From contig JBEKJU010000039.1 in the NCBI GenBank assembly GCA_050011095.1, positions 1 to 21,544 on the forward strand: a stretch of 21,544 nt of DNA, written 5' to 3'. Source of the DNA: JBEKJU01 sp050011095 (GTDB lineage: Bacteria > Desulfobacterota > Syntrophorhabdia > Syntrophorhabdales > WCHB1-27). The translations under genes were made by a program, and so were the position numbers. A model generated the notes under the pieces. It was given only the letters and a program-made list of their open reading frames with translations. It was not told where the DNA came from and did no database searches. This document shows positions 12,993-20,323 of the stretch, piece after piece; within the stretch, counting starts at the first letter, position 1; the number at the start of each line of letters is the position of its first letter.

Positions 12993-14416
12993 ACGATCAC
13001 GAGCGGAAGCGCGTCGGCGAAACGACAAGCGTCTGCCCTGTATGCCTCGAACGCATACCCGCCACGATAGTCGCGGAAGGGGAAAAGGTCTTCGTCGAAA
13101 AATCCTGTGCGGGTCACGGCCAGTGGAAAGTCGCCATTTGGCGCGGCGAGCCTCCCTATGAGGATTGGGCAAGGCCCAGGGAGGCCGTACTCCTCGATGG
13201 CCGTTATGGGGCAGTGCAACGGGGATGCCCCTTCGACTGCGGCCTCTGCGTCGCCCACCGTCAATATCCCTGCTCGGTGCTTCTGGAGGTCACGGGGCGC
13301 TGCAACCTCGCATGCCCTGTATGCTTCGCCGACGCGGGCCATAAAGCGCCCCGCGCCCCGGAACCCGACGTGACGACCATCGACGGGTGGTACGAGCGGG
13401 TCATGGAAGCCGCGGGACCGTGCAACATACAGCTTTCCGGCGGAGAGCCGACCCTCAGGGGTGACCTCCCCGAGATCGTCGCCCTGGGGCGCCGGAAAGG
13501 CTTTTCCTTTATCCAGGTGAACACTAACGGACTTAAGCTGGCCGGTGAGGCAGGTCACGCGGAGCGCCTCCGCGACGCGGGCCTTTCCACGGTCTTCCTC
13601 CAGTTCGACGGCACAGAGGATGACATCCACCTACGCTTAAGGGGTCGGCCCCTCGCGCGGGAAAAGGAGGCGGCCATCGAGCGGTCCGGGGCGGCCGGGC
13701 TCGGCGTCGTGCTCGTACCCACCCTCGTGCCCGGCATCAACACGGCGAACATCGGTTCCATCGTTCGTTTCGCCATTGACCACGCCCCTGTCGTGAGGGG
13801 CGTCCATTTTCAGCCGGTGAGCCATTTCGGCCGTTATCCTTTTTTCTCCCCGTCAATGGGGAGGATTACGCTCCCCGAGGTGATGGAGGCGATAGAGGGA
13901 CAGACGGCCGGGCTCATAAAAAAAGGCGACTTTCTGCCGCCCGGGACGGAAAACGCCCGCTGCTCCTTCCATGGCAGCTTTGTGCTGATGGCGGGCGGTC
14001 GGCTGAAATGCACCACCCCTTCCCTGCGCGCCTGTTGCAGCCGGGATGATGGCGCTCAAGGGCTGCGGCGGACGGTCTCGACCGTGGCGAGACAATGGTC
14101 GGCGCCGTCGCCCACGGCGTGCTGTCGCCTTTCCGAAGGGGCTTCCACCATGGCCCCGATCACTCGAAAGGCGCCGGAGGATCGCGGGGATGGCGTCATC
14201 GACCTCGACGCCTTCCTGGCCAGGGCCGTGGATTACGGTTTTTTCATCTCCTGCATGGCTTTTCAGGATGCGTGGACCCTGGACATCGAGCGATTGCGAG
14301 ACTGCTGCATATCGGTCATGTCCCCCGACGGACGTCTCGTCCCCTTCTGCGCCTACAACCTTACGAGCGAAGGCGGGAAGGGTCTCTACCGCGACCGCCG
14401 GCGAGGACCGGGGTGA
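12989..14416 (+). CDS. trsS: Radical SAM protein with two CxxxCxxC motifs (TrsS-like)
   Basis: 475 aa. N-terminal CxxC...C knuckle (Cys16, Cys19, Cys40 in SVCPVC and EKSCAGHG), then Cys80-x3-Cys84-x2-Cys87 (GCPFDCGLC), then the radical SAM motif proper Cys105-x3-Cys109-x2-Cys112 (GRCNLACPVCFADAG). The SAM-binding signature NIQLSGGEPTLRGDLPEI follows. The C-terminal region has AFQDAWTLDIERLRDCCISV and LVPFCAYNLTSEG. The knuckle and double motif are shared with Tes/MJ0619-like radical SAM enzymes. The order methyltransferase, C_GCAxxG_C_C protein, radical SAM fits the TrsS group, some members of which are selenoproteins; no in-frame TGA is seen here. The GTG start has AGGAGGG 4-5 nt upstream. 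Last gene of the train; substrate unknown. Confidence 0.78.
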   Translation: MNDHERKRVGETTSVCPVCLERIPATIVAEGEKVFVEKSCAGHGQWKVAIWRGEPPYEDWARPREAVLLDGRYGAVQRGCPFDCGLCVAHRQYPCSVLLEVTGRCNLACPVCFADAGHKAPRAPEPDVTTIDGWYERVMEAAGPCNIQLSGGEPTLRGDLPEIVALGRRKGFSFIQVNTNGLKLAGEAGHAERLRDAGLSTVFLQFDGTEDDIHLRLRGRPLAREKEAAIERSGAAGLGVVLVPTLVPGINTANIGSIVRFAIDHAPVVRGVHFQPVSHFGRYPFFSPSMGRITLPEVMEAIEGQTAGLIKKGDFLPPGTENARCSFHGSFVLMAGGRLKCTTPSLRACCSRDDGAQGLRRTVSTVARQWSAPSPTACCRLSEGASTMAPITRKAPEDRGDGVIDLDAFLARAVDYGFFISCMAFQDAWTLDIERLRDCCISVMSPDGRLVPFCAYNLTSEGGKGLYRDRRRGPG

Positions 14417-14462
14417 AAAAGACGCCGATCTAGAGGTGGATTTAACGGATGGTCTCTCTCCG

Positions 14463-14492
14463 GATGTGGGAACGCTTACACGTTCCCACATC
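14463..14492. repeat. Perfect 12-bp stem-loop after the radical SAM gene
   Basis: GATGTGGGAACG (14463-14474) and CGTTCCCACATC (14481-14492) pair perfectly around the 6-nt loop CTTACA, 46 nt after the radical SAM stop. There is no T-run, so if it ends transcription it is not a canonical intrinsic terminator; it may protect the 3' end of the cluster mRNA. The 14417-14567 stretch is also open in another frame (ending at 14567) with unexpectedly protein-like residues (SHIEAYQLGKLKEVISYED), so part of it may be decayed coding sequence. Confidence 0.6.
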
Positions 14493-14672
14493 GAGGCGTA
14501 CCAGCTCGGGAAGTTAAAGGAAGTGATTTCGTACGAGGATCGAGGACAGGCGGCCGGCAGCGTATAAAGAGAGTCCGGAGGCAGACAAAAATGGTGTTAT
14601 GAGTCGTGGGATATAGAAAGGTTTCTTTGACCAGTGCATGCAAATTGATACCACTTCATTGATGAGTTGAGC

Positions 14673-14678
14673 TATAAT
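14673..14678 (+). promoter_or_regulatory. -10 element of the promoter for the small charged protein
   Basis: A perfect TATAAT lies 38 nt before the ATG at 14716. The best -35 at 17-18 bp is poor (CCACTT/ACCACT). The ribosome site GGAGGAGG at about 14701-14708 follows. The stretch from 14568 to 14715 otherwise holds no gene. Confidence 0.45.
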
Positions 14679-14715
14679 GACGTGAAGAGCCGCAACATTT
14701 CGGAGGAGGCGATCC

Positions 14716-15213
14716 ATGGATGGCTACGATGACGATGAAAAACCCTCGTGGCGCGAGATAGACAAGAGGAGGGACAGGAGCAGCCACGTCAGCCAGGAAA
14801 GACAGGGGAAGGAGAATAAGAGACCGGGCGCCGACAGATGGAACACCGGCCGGCACAAGTTGGCGCTTGAAAAACTCTTCATGGGCGACAAGGGCACCCT
14901 CGAACACGAAAAACTCTACAAGAAGATCCACAAGTCCTATGGCACCCCATCCTTCGTCGATGCCGTGCGGAAGTACGTGGAGAAGTACGGCCCGCCGGAC
15001 GATGTGTCGACCATGCTGCTCGTGCTCGATTCAAAGGACGTCCCCATCATGCTCCTGACCATGGAGAAGCTGCAGCACGTATATATTGGCGTGTCCGCGA
15101 GAGAGAAGGAAGACGTCCGGAGAAAACTGTCGATCCTTTCCCTGACGGACAAGTCGGCGGAGATTAAGGAAAGGGCCTCCGACATCGGCGAGCAGCTGAA
15201 GTCGCTCCCGTGA
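14716..15213 (+). CDS. Small charged protein of unknown function
   Basis: 165 aa. I do not recognise a family. Residues 1-45 are highly charged and probably disordered (acidic DGYDDDEKP, then many Arg/Lys/Gln). From about 46 on it is helical, with KLALEKLFMGDKGTLEHEKL, YGTPSFVDAVRKYVEKYGPP, and a HEAT-like pair of helices MLLVLDSKDVPIMLLTMEKL and SAREKEDVRRKLSILSLTDK. It ends with a further helix (EIKERASDIGEQLKSL). No signal or membrane segment. The start is supported by GGAGGAGG 7-8 nt upstream and a TATAAT box. It stands alone between the radical SAM gene and an acyl-CoA ligase. The helical repeats suggest a scaffold or adaptor, but this is only structural impression. Confidence 0.75.
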   Translation: MDGYDDDEKPSWREIDKRRDRSSHVSQERQGKENKRPGADRWNTGRHKLALEKLFMGDKGTLEHEKLYKKIHKSYGTPSFVDAVRKYVEKYGPPDDVSTMLLVLDSKDVPIMLLTMEKLQHVYIGVSAREKEDVRRKLSILSLTDKSAEIKERASDIGEQLKSLP

Positions 15214-15250
15214 CGCCCGAGCCTTCCCCTTTTCTGCCAAGTTATTTATA

Positions 15251-15280
15251 TTGACTGCAAATTTTGACCCGTGATAGAGT
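15251..15280 (+). promoter_or_regulatory. Sigma-70-like promoter of the acyl-CoA ligase gene
   Basis: TTGACT (15251-15256), an 18-bp spacer and TAGAGT (15275-15280) lie 55 nt upstream of the ligase ATG. An alternative pairing is TTGACC with TATGCA at 16 bp. The 120-bp gap between the two genes has an AT-rich block only here. Confidence 0.45.
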
Positions 15281-15334
15281 GAAAATATGCACATGTCGAC
15301 AACGAAAGCCTTTCACACTTAAGGGGGGTTTGAT

Positions 15335-16918
15335 ATGGGGAGGGGGACAATGGACATCCATATAGGCGAAATGCTGGCGAGAAACGGAAGGATGTATCCG
15401 GACGATGTCGCCCTGGTCGAGAGAACGCCGGCCAGCGGGAAGCGCGCGGAGATCACCTGGAAGGAGTTTGACGAACGGGCCGACAGATTCTCGAACGTCC
15501 TTGTCGAAAGGGGCATTGTCAAGGGGGACAAGGTTGTCCATTTCATGAACAATTCCATCGACTGGCTCGTCGCCTACTTCGGGATCGTCAGGACCGGCGC
15601 CTGGGTCGTGCCCCTCAACTTCCGTTTTACCGCTGAAGACCTGAAGTATTGCTCGGATGTGGCAGAGCCCAAGCTGATGGTCTTCGACCGGGAATTCGCG
15701 GGCCGAATCGAGGCGGTGAAGGATGGGCTTCCGGCCAGGGATTACATCTGCCTGGGGGATGACAGACCTGCCTGGGCCGAGGATTTCTCGGCGCTCGTTG
15801 CGGGGGCCCCGTCGGGCCATTTGGGAACCGGGATCACTTACGAAGACCCCTGCGGCCTCTATTTCACCTCCGGCACGACCGGCCAGCCCAAGCCTATCCT
15901 GCTCACCCACAAGAATATGATGAGCGCCTGCATCACGGAGAACGCGCACCACCACCAGACAAGAAAGGACAATTTTATCCTCATCCCGCCCCTTTACCAC
16001 ACAGGGGCGAAGATGCACTGGTTCGGCAGCTTAGTGGTGGGCGGGCCCGCCGTCATACTGAAGGGCGTCTCGCCGGAATGGGTGCTCGAAGCCGTGAGCG
16101 AGGAGGGGGGAACCATCGTGTGGCTCCTCGTGCCCTGGGCGCAGGATATATTGCTGAAGCTCGACAGTGGAGCGCTCAAGCGGGAGAATTACAGGCTCGA
16201 CCAGTGGCGGCTCATGCACATTGGCGCCCAGCCCGTGCCTCCCAGCCTGATCATGCACTGGAGGAGATACTTCCCGCGCATGGAGTACGACACGGACTTC
16301 GGCCTCAGCGAGTCGACGGGACCCGGCTGTGTCCACCTGGGCATAGAGAATACGCACAAGGTCGGGGCCATAGGGGTGCCAGGATTCAACTGGGAGGCCC
16401 GAATCGTCGACGAGCAGGGGAACGACGTGCCGAAAGGAGAGCCGGGCGAACTCATCGTGAGAGGTGACGGCGTCATGAGGGAGTATTACCGAAACCCCGA
16501 CGCCACGGCAAAGACGCTGAAGGAAGGCTGGCTCTACACGGGCGATATGACGAGGTTCGACGAGGACGGCTTCATCTGGATCGTGGACCGCAAAAAGGAC
16601 GTGATCATCACGGGGGGAGAGAATGTCTTCCCCGTCGAGGTGGAGGATTTCCTCCACACGAACCCGAAGGTGAGGGATGCGGCGGTTATCGGCCTGCAGG
16701 ACGAACGGCTCGGCGAGATAGTGGCCGCCGTGGTGGAGGCCGTGCCGGGCACGACACTCACCGAGGAGGAGGTCCTCCTGTTCTGCGAGGCCCTGCCCCG
16801 GTACAAAAGGCCGAGAAAGATCTTCCTCGGCCAGGTGCCCCGGAACCCGACCGGCAAGATCGAAAAGCCGAAACTGAGAAAAATGTATGCGGGAAAGGAA
16901 GAGGCCGTCAAGATCTGA
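15335..16918 (+). CDS. AMP-forming acyl-CoA synthetase/ligase
   Basis: 527-aa ANL-superfamily enzyme that activates a carboxylic acid with ATP to an acyl-adenylate and then the CoA thioester, in the cytoplasm. Motifs: YFTSGTTGQPKPILLTHKN (A3 phosphate loop, about 177-194), PLYHTGAKMHW, DFGLSESTGPG (A5), WLYTGDMTRFDEDGF (A7), IVDRKKDVIITGGENVFPVE (A8 hinge), and NPTGKIEKPKL with the catalytic Lys508 (A10). The acid is not readable; fatty, aromatic or dicarboxylic substrates are all possible in a syntrophic or sulfate-reducing anaerobe. It is not of the PaaK-like type that I associate with the DVU_1553 ligase of the Desulfovibrio cluster, and it has its own promoter. The ribosome site AAGGGGGG is 7 nt before ATG 15335; ATG 15350 also has a purine-rich leader. 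It is followed by rnc after 93 bp. Confidence 0.9.
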   Translation: MGRGTMDIHIGEMLARNGRMYPDDVALVERTPASGKRAEITWKEFDERADRFSNVLVERGIVKGDKVVHFMNNSIDWLVAYFGIVRTGAWVVPLNFRFTAEDLKYCSDVAEPKLMVFDREFAGRIEAVKDGLPARDYICLGDDRPAWAEDFSALVAGAPSGHLGTGITYEDPCGLYFTSGTTGQPKPILLTHKNMMSACITENAHHHQTRKDNFILIPPLYHTGAKMHWFGSLVVGGPAVILKGVSPEWVLEAVSEEGGTIVWLLVPWAQDILLKLDSGALKRENYRLDQWRLMHIGAQPVPPSLIMHWRRYFPRMEYDTDFGLSESTGPGCVHLGIENTHKVGAIGVPGFNWEARIVDEQGNDVPKGEPGELIVRGDGVMREYYRNPDATAKTLKEGWLYTGDMTRFDEDGFIWIVDRKKDVIITGGENVFPVEVEDFLHTNPKVRDAAVIGLQDERLGEIVAAVVEAVPGTTLTEEEVLLFCEALPRYKRPRKIFLGQVPRNPTGKIEKPKLRKMYAGKEEAVKI

Positions 16919-17011
16919 AGGATTGTGGGAGCGGAAGACATGACGACGGGACGGGTATGAGGAGAATCGTAAGATTCGCCCCGTCTCCTGTGACTTCCGG
17001 ACTGGCATCGC

Positions 17012-17683
17012 GTGGCTGACTATTCTACCCTGTTGGAAGAGACGATAAAGTACGGCTTCAAGGACCGGGAGCTGCTTGCCCAGGCAATCACGCACTCCTC
17101 TTTCATAAATGACAGGAAGGGGATGGGCAAGTCGGAAAACGAGAAGCTCGAATACCTCGGGGACGCCATTCTCAACACGGTCGTCAGCATCCTCCTCTTT
17201 CGCAAATACAGGGAGAAGAACGAGGGTTTCCTGAGCAATGCCAGGTCGTGCCTGGTAAAAAGGGGAATGCTCACCGAGATAGCCCACCTCATCAAGCTCG
17301 ACGAGCACATGGCCTATGGCAATGGGAAGGGCTGCCTGCCGAGGGATTCGAAGGTCCTCTCAAACATGCTGGAGGCCCTCATCGGAGCCATCTACCTCGA
17401 TGGGGGGTTCAGGTCGGTCTCCCGCGTCATCAATCACCTCTTCCGCCCTTACTTCAACGAGGCAAAGCTCCAGGAGAAGAACCCCAAGAACGTGCTTCAG
17501 GAGTACTCTCAGAAAAAATTGGGCGTTCTCCCGCGATACCGTCTTACGCGGAAGACACGCGAGGGCTTCAGCATCTATGTCTACGTGGGCAAGGACCTGA
17601 AGGCGAAGGGCATGGGCAAGAGCAAGCGCGAAGCCGAGCAGATGGCGGCGAGTCTCCTCCTCGAACAAATCGAAGCTGTATGA
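17012..17683 (+). CDS. rnc: Ribonuclease III
   Basis: 223-aa double-strand-specific endoribonuclease that matures rRNA and cleaves structured mRNAs. The N-terminal RNase III domain has the signature NEKLEYLGDAIL (Glu47 and Asp51 as metal ligands) and the second metal motif SNMLEALIGAIYLDGG with Glu121. The C-terminal dsRNA-binding domain (about 158-222) starts NPKNVLQEYSQKKLG and ends GKSKREAEQMAASLLLEQIE. Normal length. One oddity: the Asp four residues before the second catalytic Glu-helix end (E. coli Asp114) is Asn118 (codon AAC, 17363-17365). The start is GTG 17012 with no strong ribosome site. The stop overlaps the next ATG by 4 nt (ATGA), so the two genes are translationally coupled. 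Confidence 0.93.
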   Translation: MADYSTLLEETIKYGFKDRELLAQAITHSSFINDRKGMGKSENEKLEYLGDAILNTVVSILLFRKYREKNEGFLSNARSCLVKRGMLTEIAHLIKLDEHMAYGNGKGCLPRDSKVLSNMLEALIGAIYLDGGFRSVSRVINHLFRPYFNEAKLQEKNPKNVLQEYSQKKLGVLPRYRLTRKTREGFSIYVYVGKDLKAKGMGKSKREAEQMAASLLLEQIEAV

Positions 17684-18699
17684 TCGTACCCCTCTTCCTG
17701 CCCCACCTCGGGTGCGGGGAACGGTGCACCTACTGCAACCAGGACCATATCACGAATAGTGGACAGGGCGACGCCCTGGAGAGGCGCATCGCGGCGCTCC
17801 TCGGCGGACTCGCGGCCCCCGCCGAGGTGGCCCTCTACGGGGGAAACATGCTCGGCCTTCCCGCGCTCCTCCTCGACCGCATCTTGCGCCTCCTCGACCC
17901 CTATAGGGATAGGATCGCCCATCTCCGCGTATCCGCGAAGCCCGGTCCCCTGGACGCGGACACGCTGGCCCTCCTGAAGAAGCACAGGGTACGGACGATC
18001 GAACTCGGCATTCCGACCTTTAACGACGACATTCTCGCCGTCTTGAAAAGGGGCCATACCGTGGACGACCTTCACAGGACGTATCATATCCTCAGGGGGG
18101 AGGGCTTCGAGACGGGCCTCCAGGTGATGGTAGGTCTTCCGGGCGAGACACCAGGGGACGTGCGTGAAACAGCCTCCGCAATCCGCGCCCTCGCCCCCGC
18201 GTTTATCAGGATCTATCCCCTATGCGTGATCGATGATACCCCCCTCTGCCGCGACTTCAGGGCCGGTCGTTTCTCACCGGACAGCGTGGAGCGGGCCGTC
18301 GCGAAGGCGGCCTTCATCTCGCTTTCCGCGTATGCTTGCGGGGTCGCCACGATAAAGATGGGCCTCACGGGGAACGACGTGCTCACTGAAAAGATCGTCG
18401 CCGGCCCCTTCCACCCCGCCTTCGGTTATCTCGTGAAGTCGGAGGCCTTTTATCTCGCTGTCCTTAAGACTTGCGCCGTGTCGGCCATCCGCGGCCCGGC
18501 GCGGGTCCGCCTCAACCGCCGCGACGTGGCCCACCTTACGGGCTATAGGCGCTCCAATCTCTCACGACTGAAAGAATCGGGGATCACGACGACGTGGGCC
18601 GAGGACGAGAAGCTGGAGGAGGGTCGCTTCGTTATCGAGTCGGGCGGCATGCGGGCTGAAGGTGGTGTGACTGACGCCCTGGCCATGATTCCCTTGTGA
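17680..18699 (+). CDS. Elp3-like radical SAM protein
   Basis: 339-aa radical SAM enzyme. Cys12-x3-Cys16-x2-Cys19 (GCGERCTYCNQ) binds the SAM-associated [4Fe-4S], followed by ALYGGNM (SAM-binding glycine strand), VRTIELGIPTFNDDILAVLKRGHT, and LQVMVGLPGETPGD. These are features of the Elp3/HemN-like branch. It lacks the acetyltransferase domain of Elp3, so it is the short 'ELP3-like Fe-S oxidoreductase' often placed beside rnc in deltaproteobacteria (as I recall for Geobacter). The substrate is unknown; tRNA is a reasonable guess by family. The ATG at 17680 overlaps the rnc stop, although the open frame extends far upstream antiphase to rnc. Its last 68 bp overlap the 3' end of the convergent kinase gene. 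Confidence 0.87.
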   Translation: MIVPLFLPHLGCGERCTYCNQDHITNSGQGDALERRIAALLGGLAAPAEVALYGGNMLGLPALLLDRILRLLDPYRDRIAHLRVSAKPGPLDADTLALLKKHRVRTIELGIPTFNDDILAVLKRGHTVDDLHRTYHILRGEGFETGLQVMVGLPGETPGDVRETASAIRALAPAFIRIYPLCVIDDTPLCRDFRAGRFSPDSVERAVAKAAFISLSAYACGVATIKMGLTGNDVLTEKIVAGPFHPAFGYLVKSEAFYLAVLKTCAVSAIRGPARVRLNRRDVAHLTGYRRSNLSRLKESGITTTWAEDEKLEEGRFVIESGGMRAEGGVTDALAMIPL

Positions 18700-20092
18700 G
18701 TCCCGATACGCCCTCGTAGACGATCTCCTGCCCCAGGCAGGCCTCGGCCACATCCCGGAGCAGCCGCTTTTTATCACACGGGAACGGTCTCGTCACCCGC
18801 AGGAAGAACCTGACCCTGTCGCGGGCCGCGATCCTCGCGGGCACGGAGCAGTTGAGCTGCACGAGCATGCGCCGCAGATCCCCCTCCCCTATCGCGGAAA
18901 AAGCGATATCTTCCACATCGAGGAACCTGAAGCCGTCTGCCAGGACGAAGACGTTGCACGCTTTCATGTCCTTCTGGACGATGCCCGTGGAGAGGAGCCC
19001 CGCAAGGAATTGCGAAAAGGCCCCGATGAACGCCCGACGGCCCGCATGGCCCATGGTGTCGTACCTCCTGTCGAGGAACCTGTCCAGTTCCTCGCCGTAG
19101 GGGCCGAGGTCCTCCATGGCCACATATCCGCTCCTGAAGAGGGACGGCACCTCTACAAAAAAGGGGCGCGGCACGATATCGAGCGCCAGGTATTCCAGGG
19201 CCGTCAGGACCTCCCACGCCCGGACGAGCCTGTGCCTTACCCGGTACGTCTTCCTTATGTGGTCGCCATACCTCTCGACGCGCACCTTCCTGTCCTTCTT
19301 GATAAGCCCCCGAAACGAGCCCCGGCCCTCTTCTTCCCTGCCCCTCACAAAAACCCTGCCGCCCACCGCCTGTAATTTCGACGTGGTCGAGAAGGCCCTT
19401 TTCATCTTGCTGTCGATCCATTTCGTCCACTGCGCCCTGAGCCCCGCCTCGACAACCGGCTGGATGTCCGGCCGTCCGTAAACCTCGAAGAACCGCCTCT
19501 TCTCCCCGGCTGTCATCCCCTGGTGGATCATGGCGAGCGCCTGCGTGAGGTTGGCAAGCTCGCCCCTTTTGTCCACGGGCGCGCGCCCTACGTATGCCTT
19601 GTGGAGATCGATCAGGTAGAGCCTGCCTTCCGAAAGAAGGATGTTATCGAGATGGAGATCGTTGTGCCTGATGCCCCGCGCTGCGAGATGCCCCAGGAAA
19701 AGGGCCAGGGCGTCGAGGAGCGGACCCCTTTCGGCAGACGCTGCGCTATCGAGGGCCGATTTGAGGGTCCGTCCCTCGATCCGCTCCTGGATGACGAAGG
19801 AACCCCTCGCCCCCACCCCATAGCCCAGGGCCGGGGGGGTGGCCACGGAACGGGCAAGTATCAGCCGCGCGACGTGATATTCCTTCCTGCCCCTCGGCAC
19901 GATCCTGTTCCGCAGGAAACCCGCGATGCCCCGCTCCAGGAAATATTTGATGAATATTGTTCCGCCGCCGTATTCCCTGACGGTGTAGCTCCTGCGGATG
20001 TTTTCCTCCTCGGCCACATCCGCCACGGCCGGGGCGAGCCCCTCATGCTCGCCGAGGAACCAGGAAATGCCGTTTTCCTTGAGCCTCTTCAT
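18632..20092 (-). CDS. Tandem WaaP/RIO-like protein kinase (lipopolysaccharide-kinase type)
   Basis: 486-aa protein with two kinase-like domains in a row. Domain 1 (about 30-210): Lys49 in IFIKYF, Glu71 in KEYHVARL, catalytic loop HNDLHLDN (143-150, Asp145), metal-binding LIDLHKA (Asp162). Domain 2 (about 265-450): Lys281 in HIRKTYRV, catalytic loop QKDMKACN (373-380, Asp375), metal-binding FLDVEDIA (Asp392). This is the small-kinase fold of WaaP/KdkA (LPS heptose or Kdo kinases) and RIO-like kinases. Both sets of key residues are present, so both domains may work. It is cytoplasmic, with no signal. The likely role is phosphorylation of an LPS-core sugar; a protein target is possible. The ATG at 20092 has a poor ribosome site. 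The C-terminal tail (about 460-486, QSHHLQPACRPTR) is coded antisense to the radical SAM gene and may be an extension. Confidence 0.78.
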   Translation of the reverse strand: MKRLKENGISWFLGEHEGLAPAVADVAEEENIRRSYTVREYGGGTIFIKYFLERGIAGFLRNRIVPRGRKEYHVARLILARSVATPPALGYGVGARGSFVIQERIEGRTLKSALDSAASAERGPLLDALALFLGHLAARGIRHNDLHLDNILLSEGRLYLIDLHKAYVGRAPVDKRGELANLTQALAMIHQGMTAGEKRRFFEVYGRPDIQPVVEAGLRAQWTKWIDSKMKRAFSTTSKLQAVGGRVFVRGREEEGRGSFRGLIKKDRKVRVERYGDHIRKTYRVRHRLVRAWEVLTALEYLALDIVPRPFFVEVPSLFRSGYVAMEDLGPYGEELDRFLDRRYDTMGHAGRRAFIGAFSQFLAGLLSTGIVQKDMKACNVFVLADGFRFLDVEDIAFSAIGEGDLRRMLVQLNCSVPARIAARDRVRFFLRVTRPFPCDKKRLLRDVAEACLGQEIVYEGVSGLTRESWPGRQSHHLQPACRPTR

Positions 20093-20194
20093 CGGCCATA
20101 GGTTACCCTATTTGCCGCCCGAATGAAAGAATGGCGTGCCTGTCTTGCTTTTTTGCGCCCCGTGCCCGTCTCTTTATGTCTTTTCTTTTTTTAG

Positions 20195-20323
20195 CGCGCG
20201 GCCACCGGCATGTTCGGAATCTTCATCTAAAGCATTCCGGCCATGACCCGCCCGATGGCCGCGCGGGTGCTCCGCGTCCGGCGCAGCCGGCATCATAAAC
20301 CCCTCCATTTCGATGATGCCGGC
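20195..20323. repeat. Two large hairpins in the gap before the right-edge cassette
   Basis: The 20093-20500 gap has no convincing gene. It contains a nested dyad at 20195-20265: outer arms CGCGCGGCCA/TGGCCGCGCG are perfect, and inner arms CATGTTCGGAAT/ATTCCGGCCATG match at 10 of 12. A second, perfect 11-bp stem GCCGGCATCAT/ATGATGCCGGC lies at 20286-20296 and 20313-20323. The only open frame over the region (20174-20440, minus) is Pro/Arg/His-rich and does not look coding. To the right of these hairpins the base composition falls. Confidence 0.6.

Noticed and set aside
12989..14416. Selenocysteine in the TrsS-like radical SAM protein
   Set aside because: Some relatives are selenoproteins, but the frame has no internal TGA and no candidate SECIS was needed to explain it.
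15335..16918. The acyl-CoA ligase as the DVU_1553 ligase member of the Trs-like module
   Set aside because: It is separated by another gene and promoters, and its motifs are of the general FadD-like type rather than PaaK-like.
16031..17308. 425-codon minus-strand open frame across the acyl-CoA ligase and rnc
   Set aside because: It crosses two genes with clear motifs on the plus strand; its product is rich in Leu/His/Arg with no domain pattern.
17248..17679. N-terminal extension of the Elp3-like radical SAM frame inside rnc
   Set aside because: The upstream part is Gly/Arg/Pro-rich shadow of rnc; the protein family starts at the ATG 17680, which overlaps the rnc stop.
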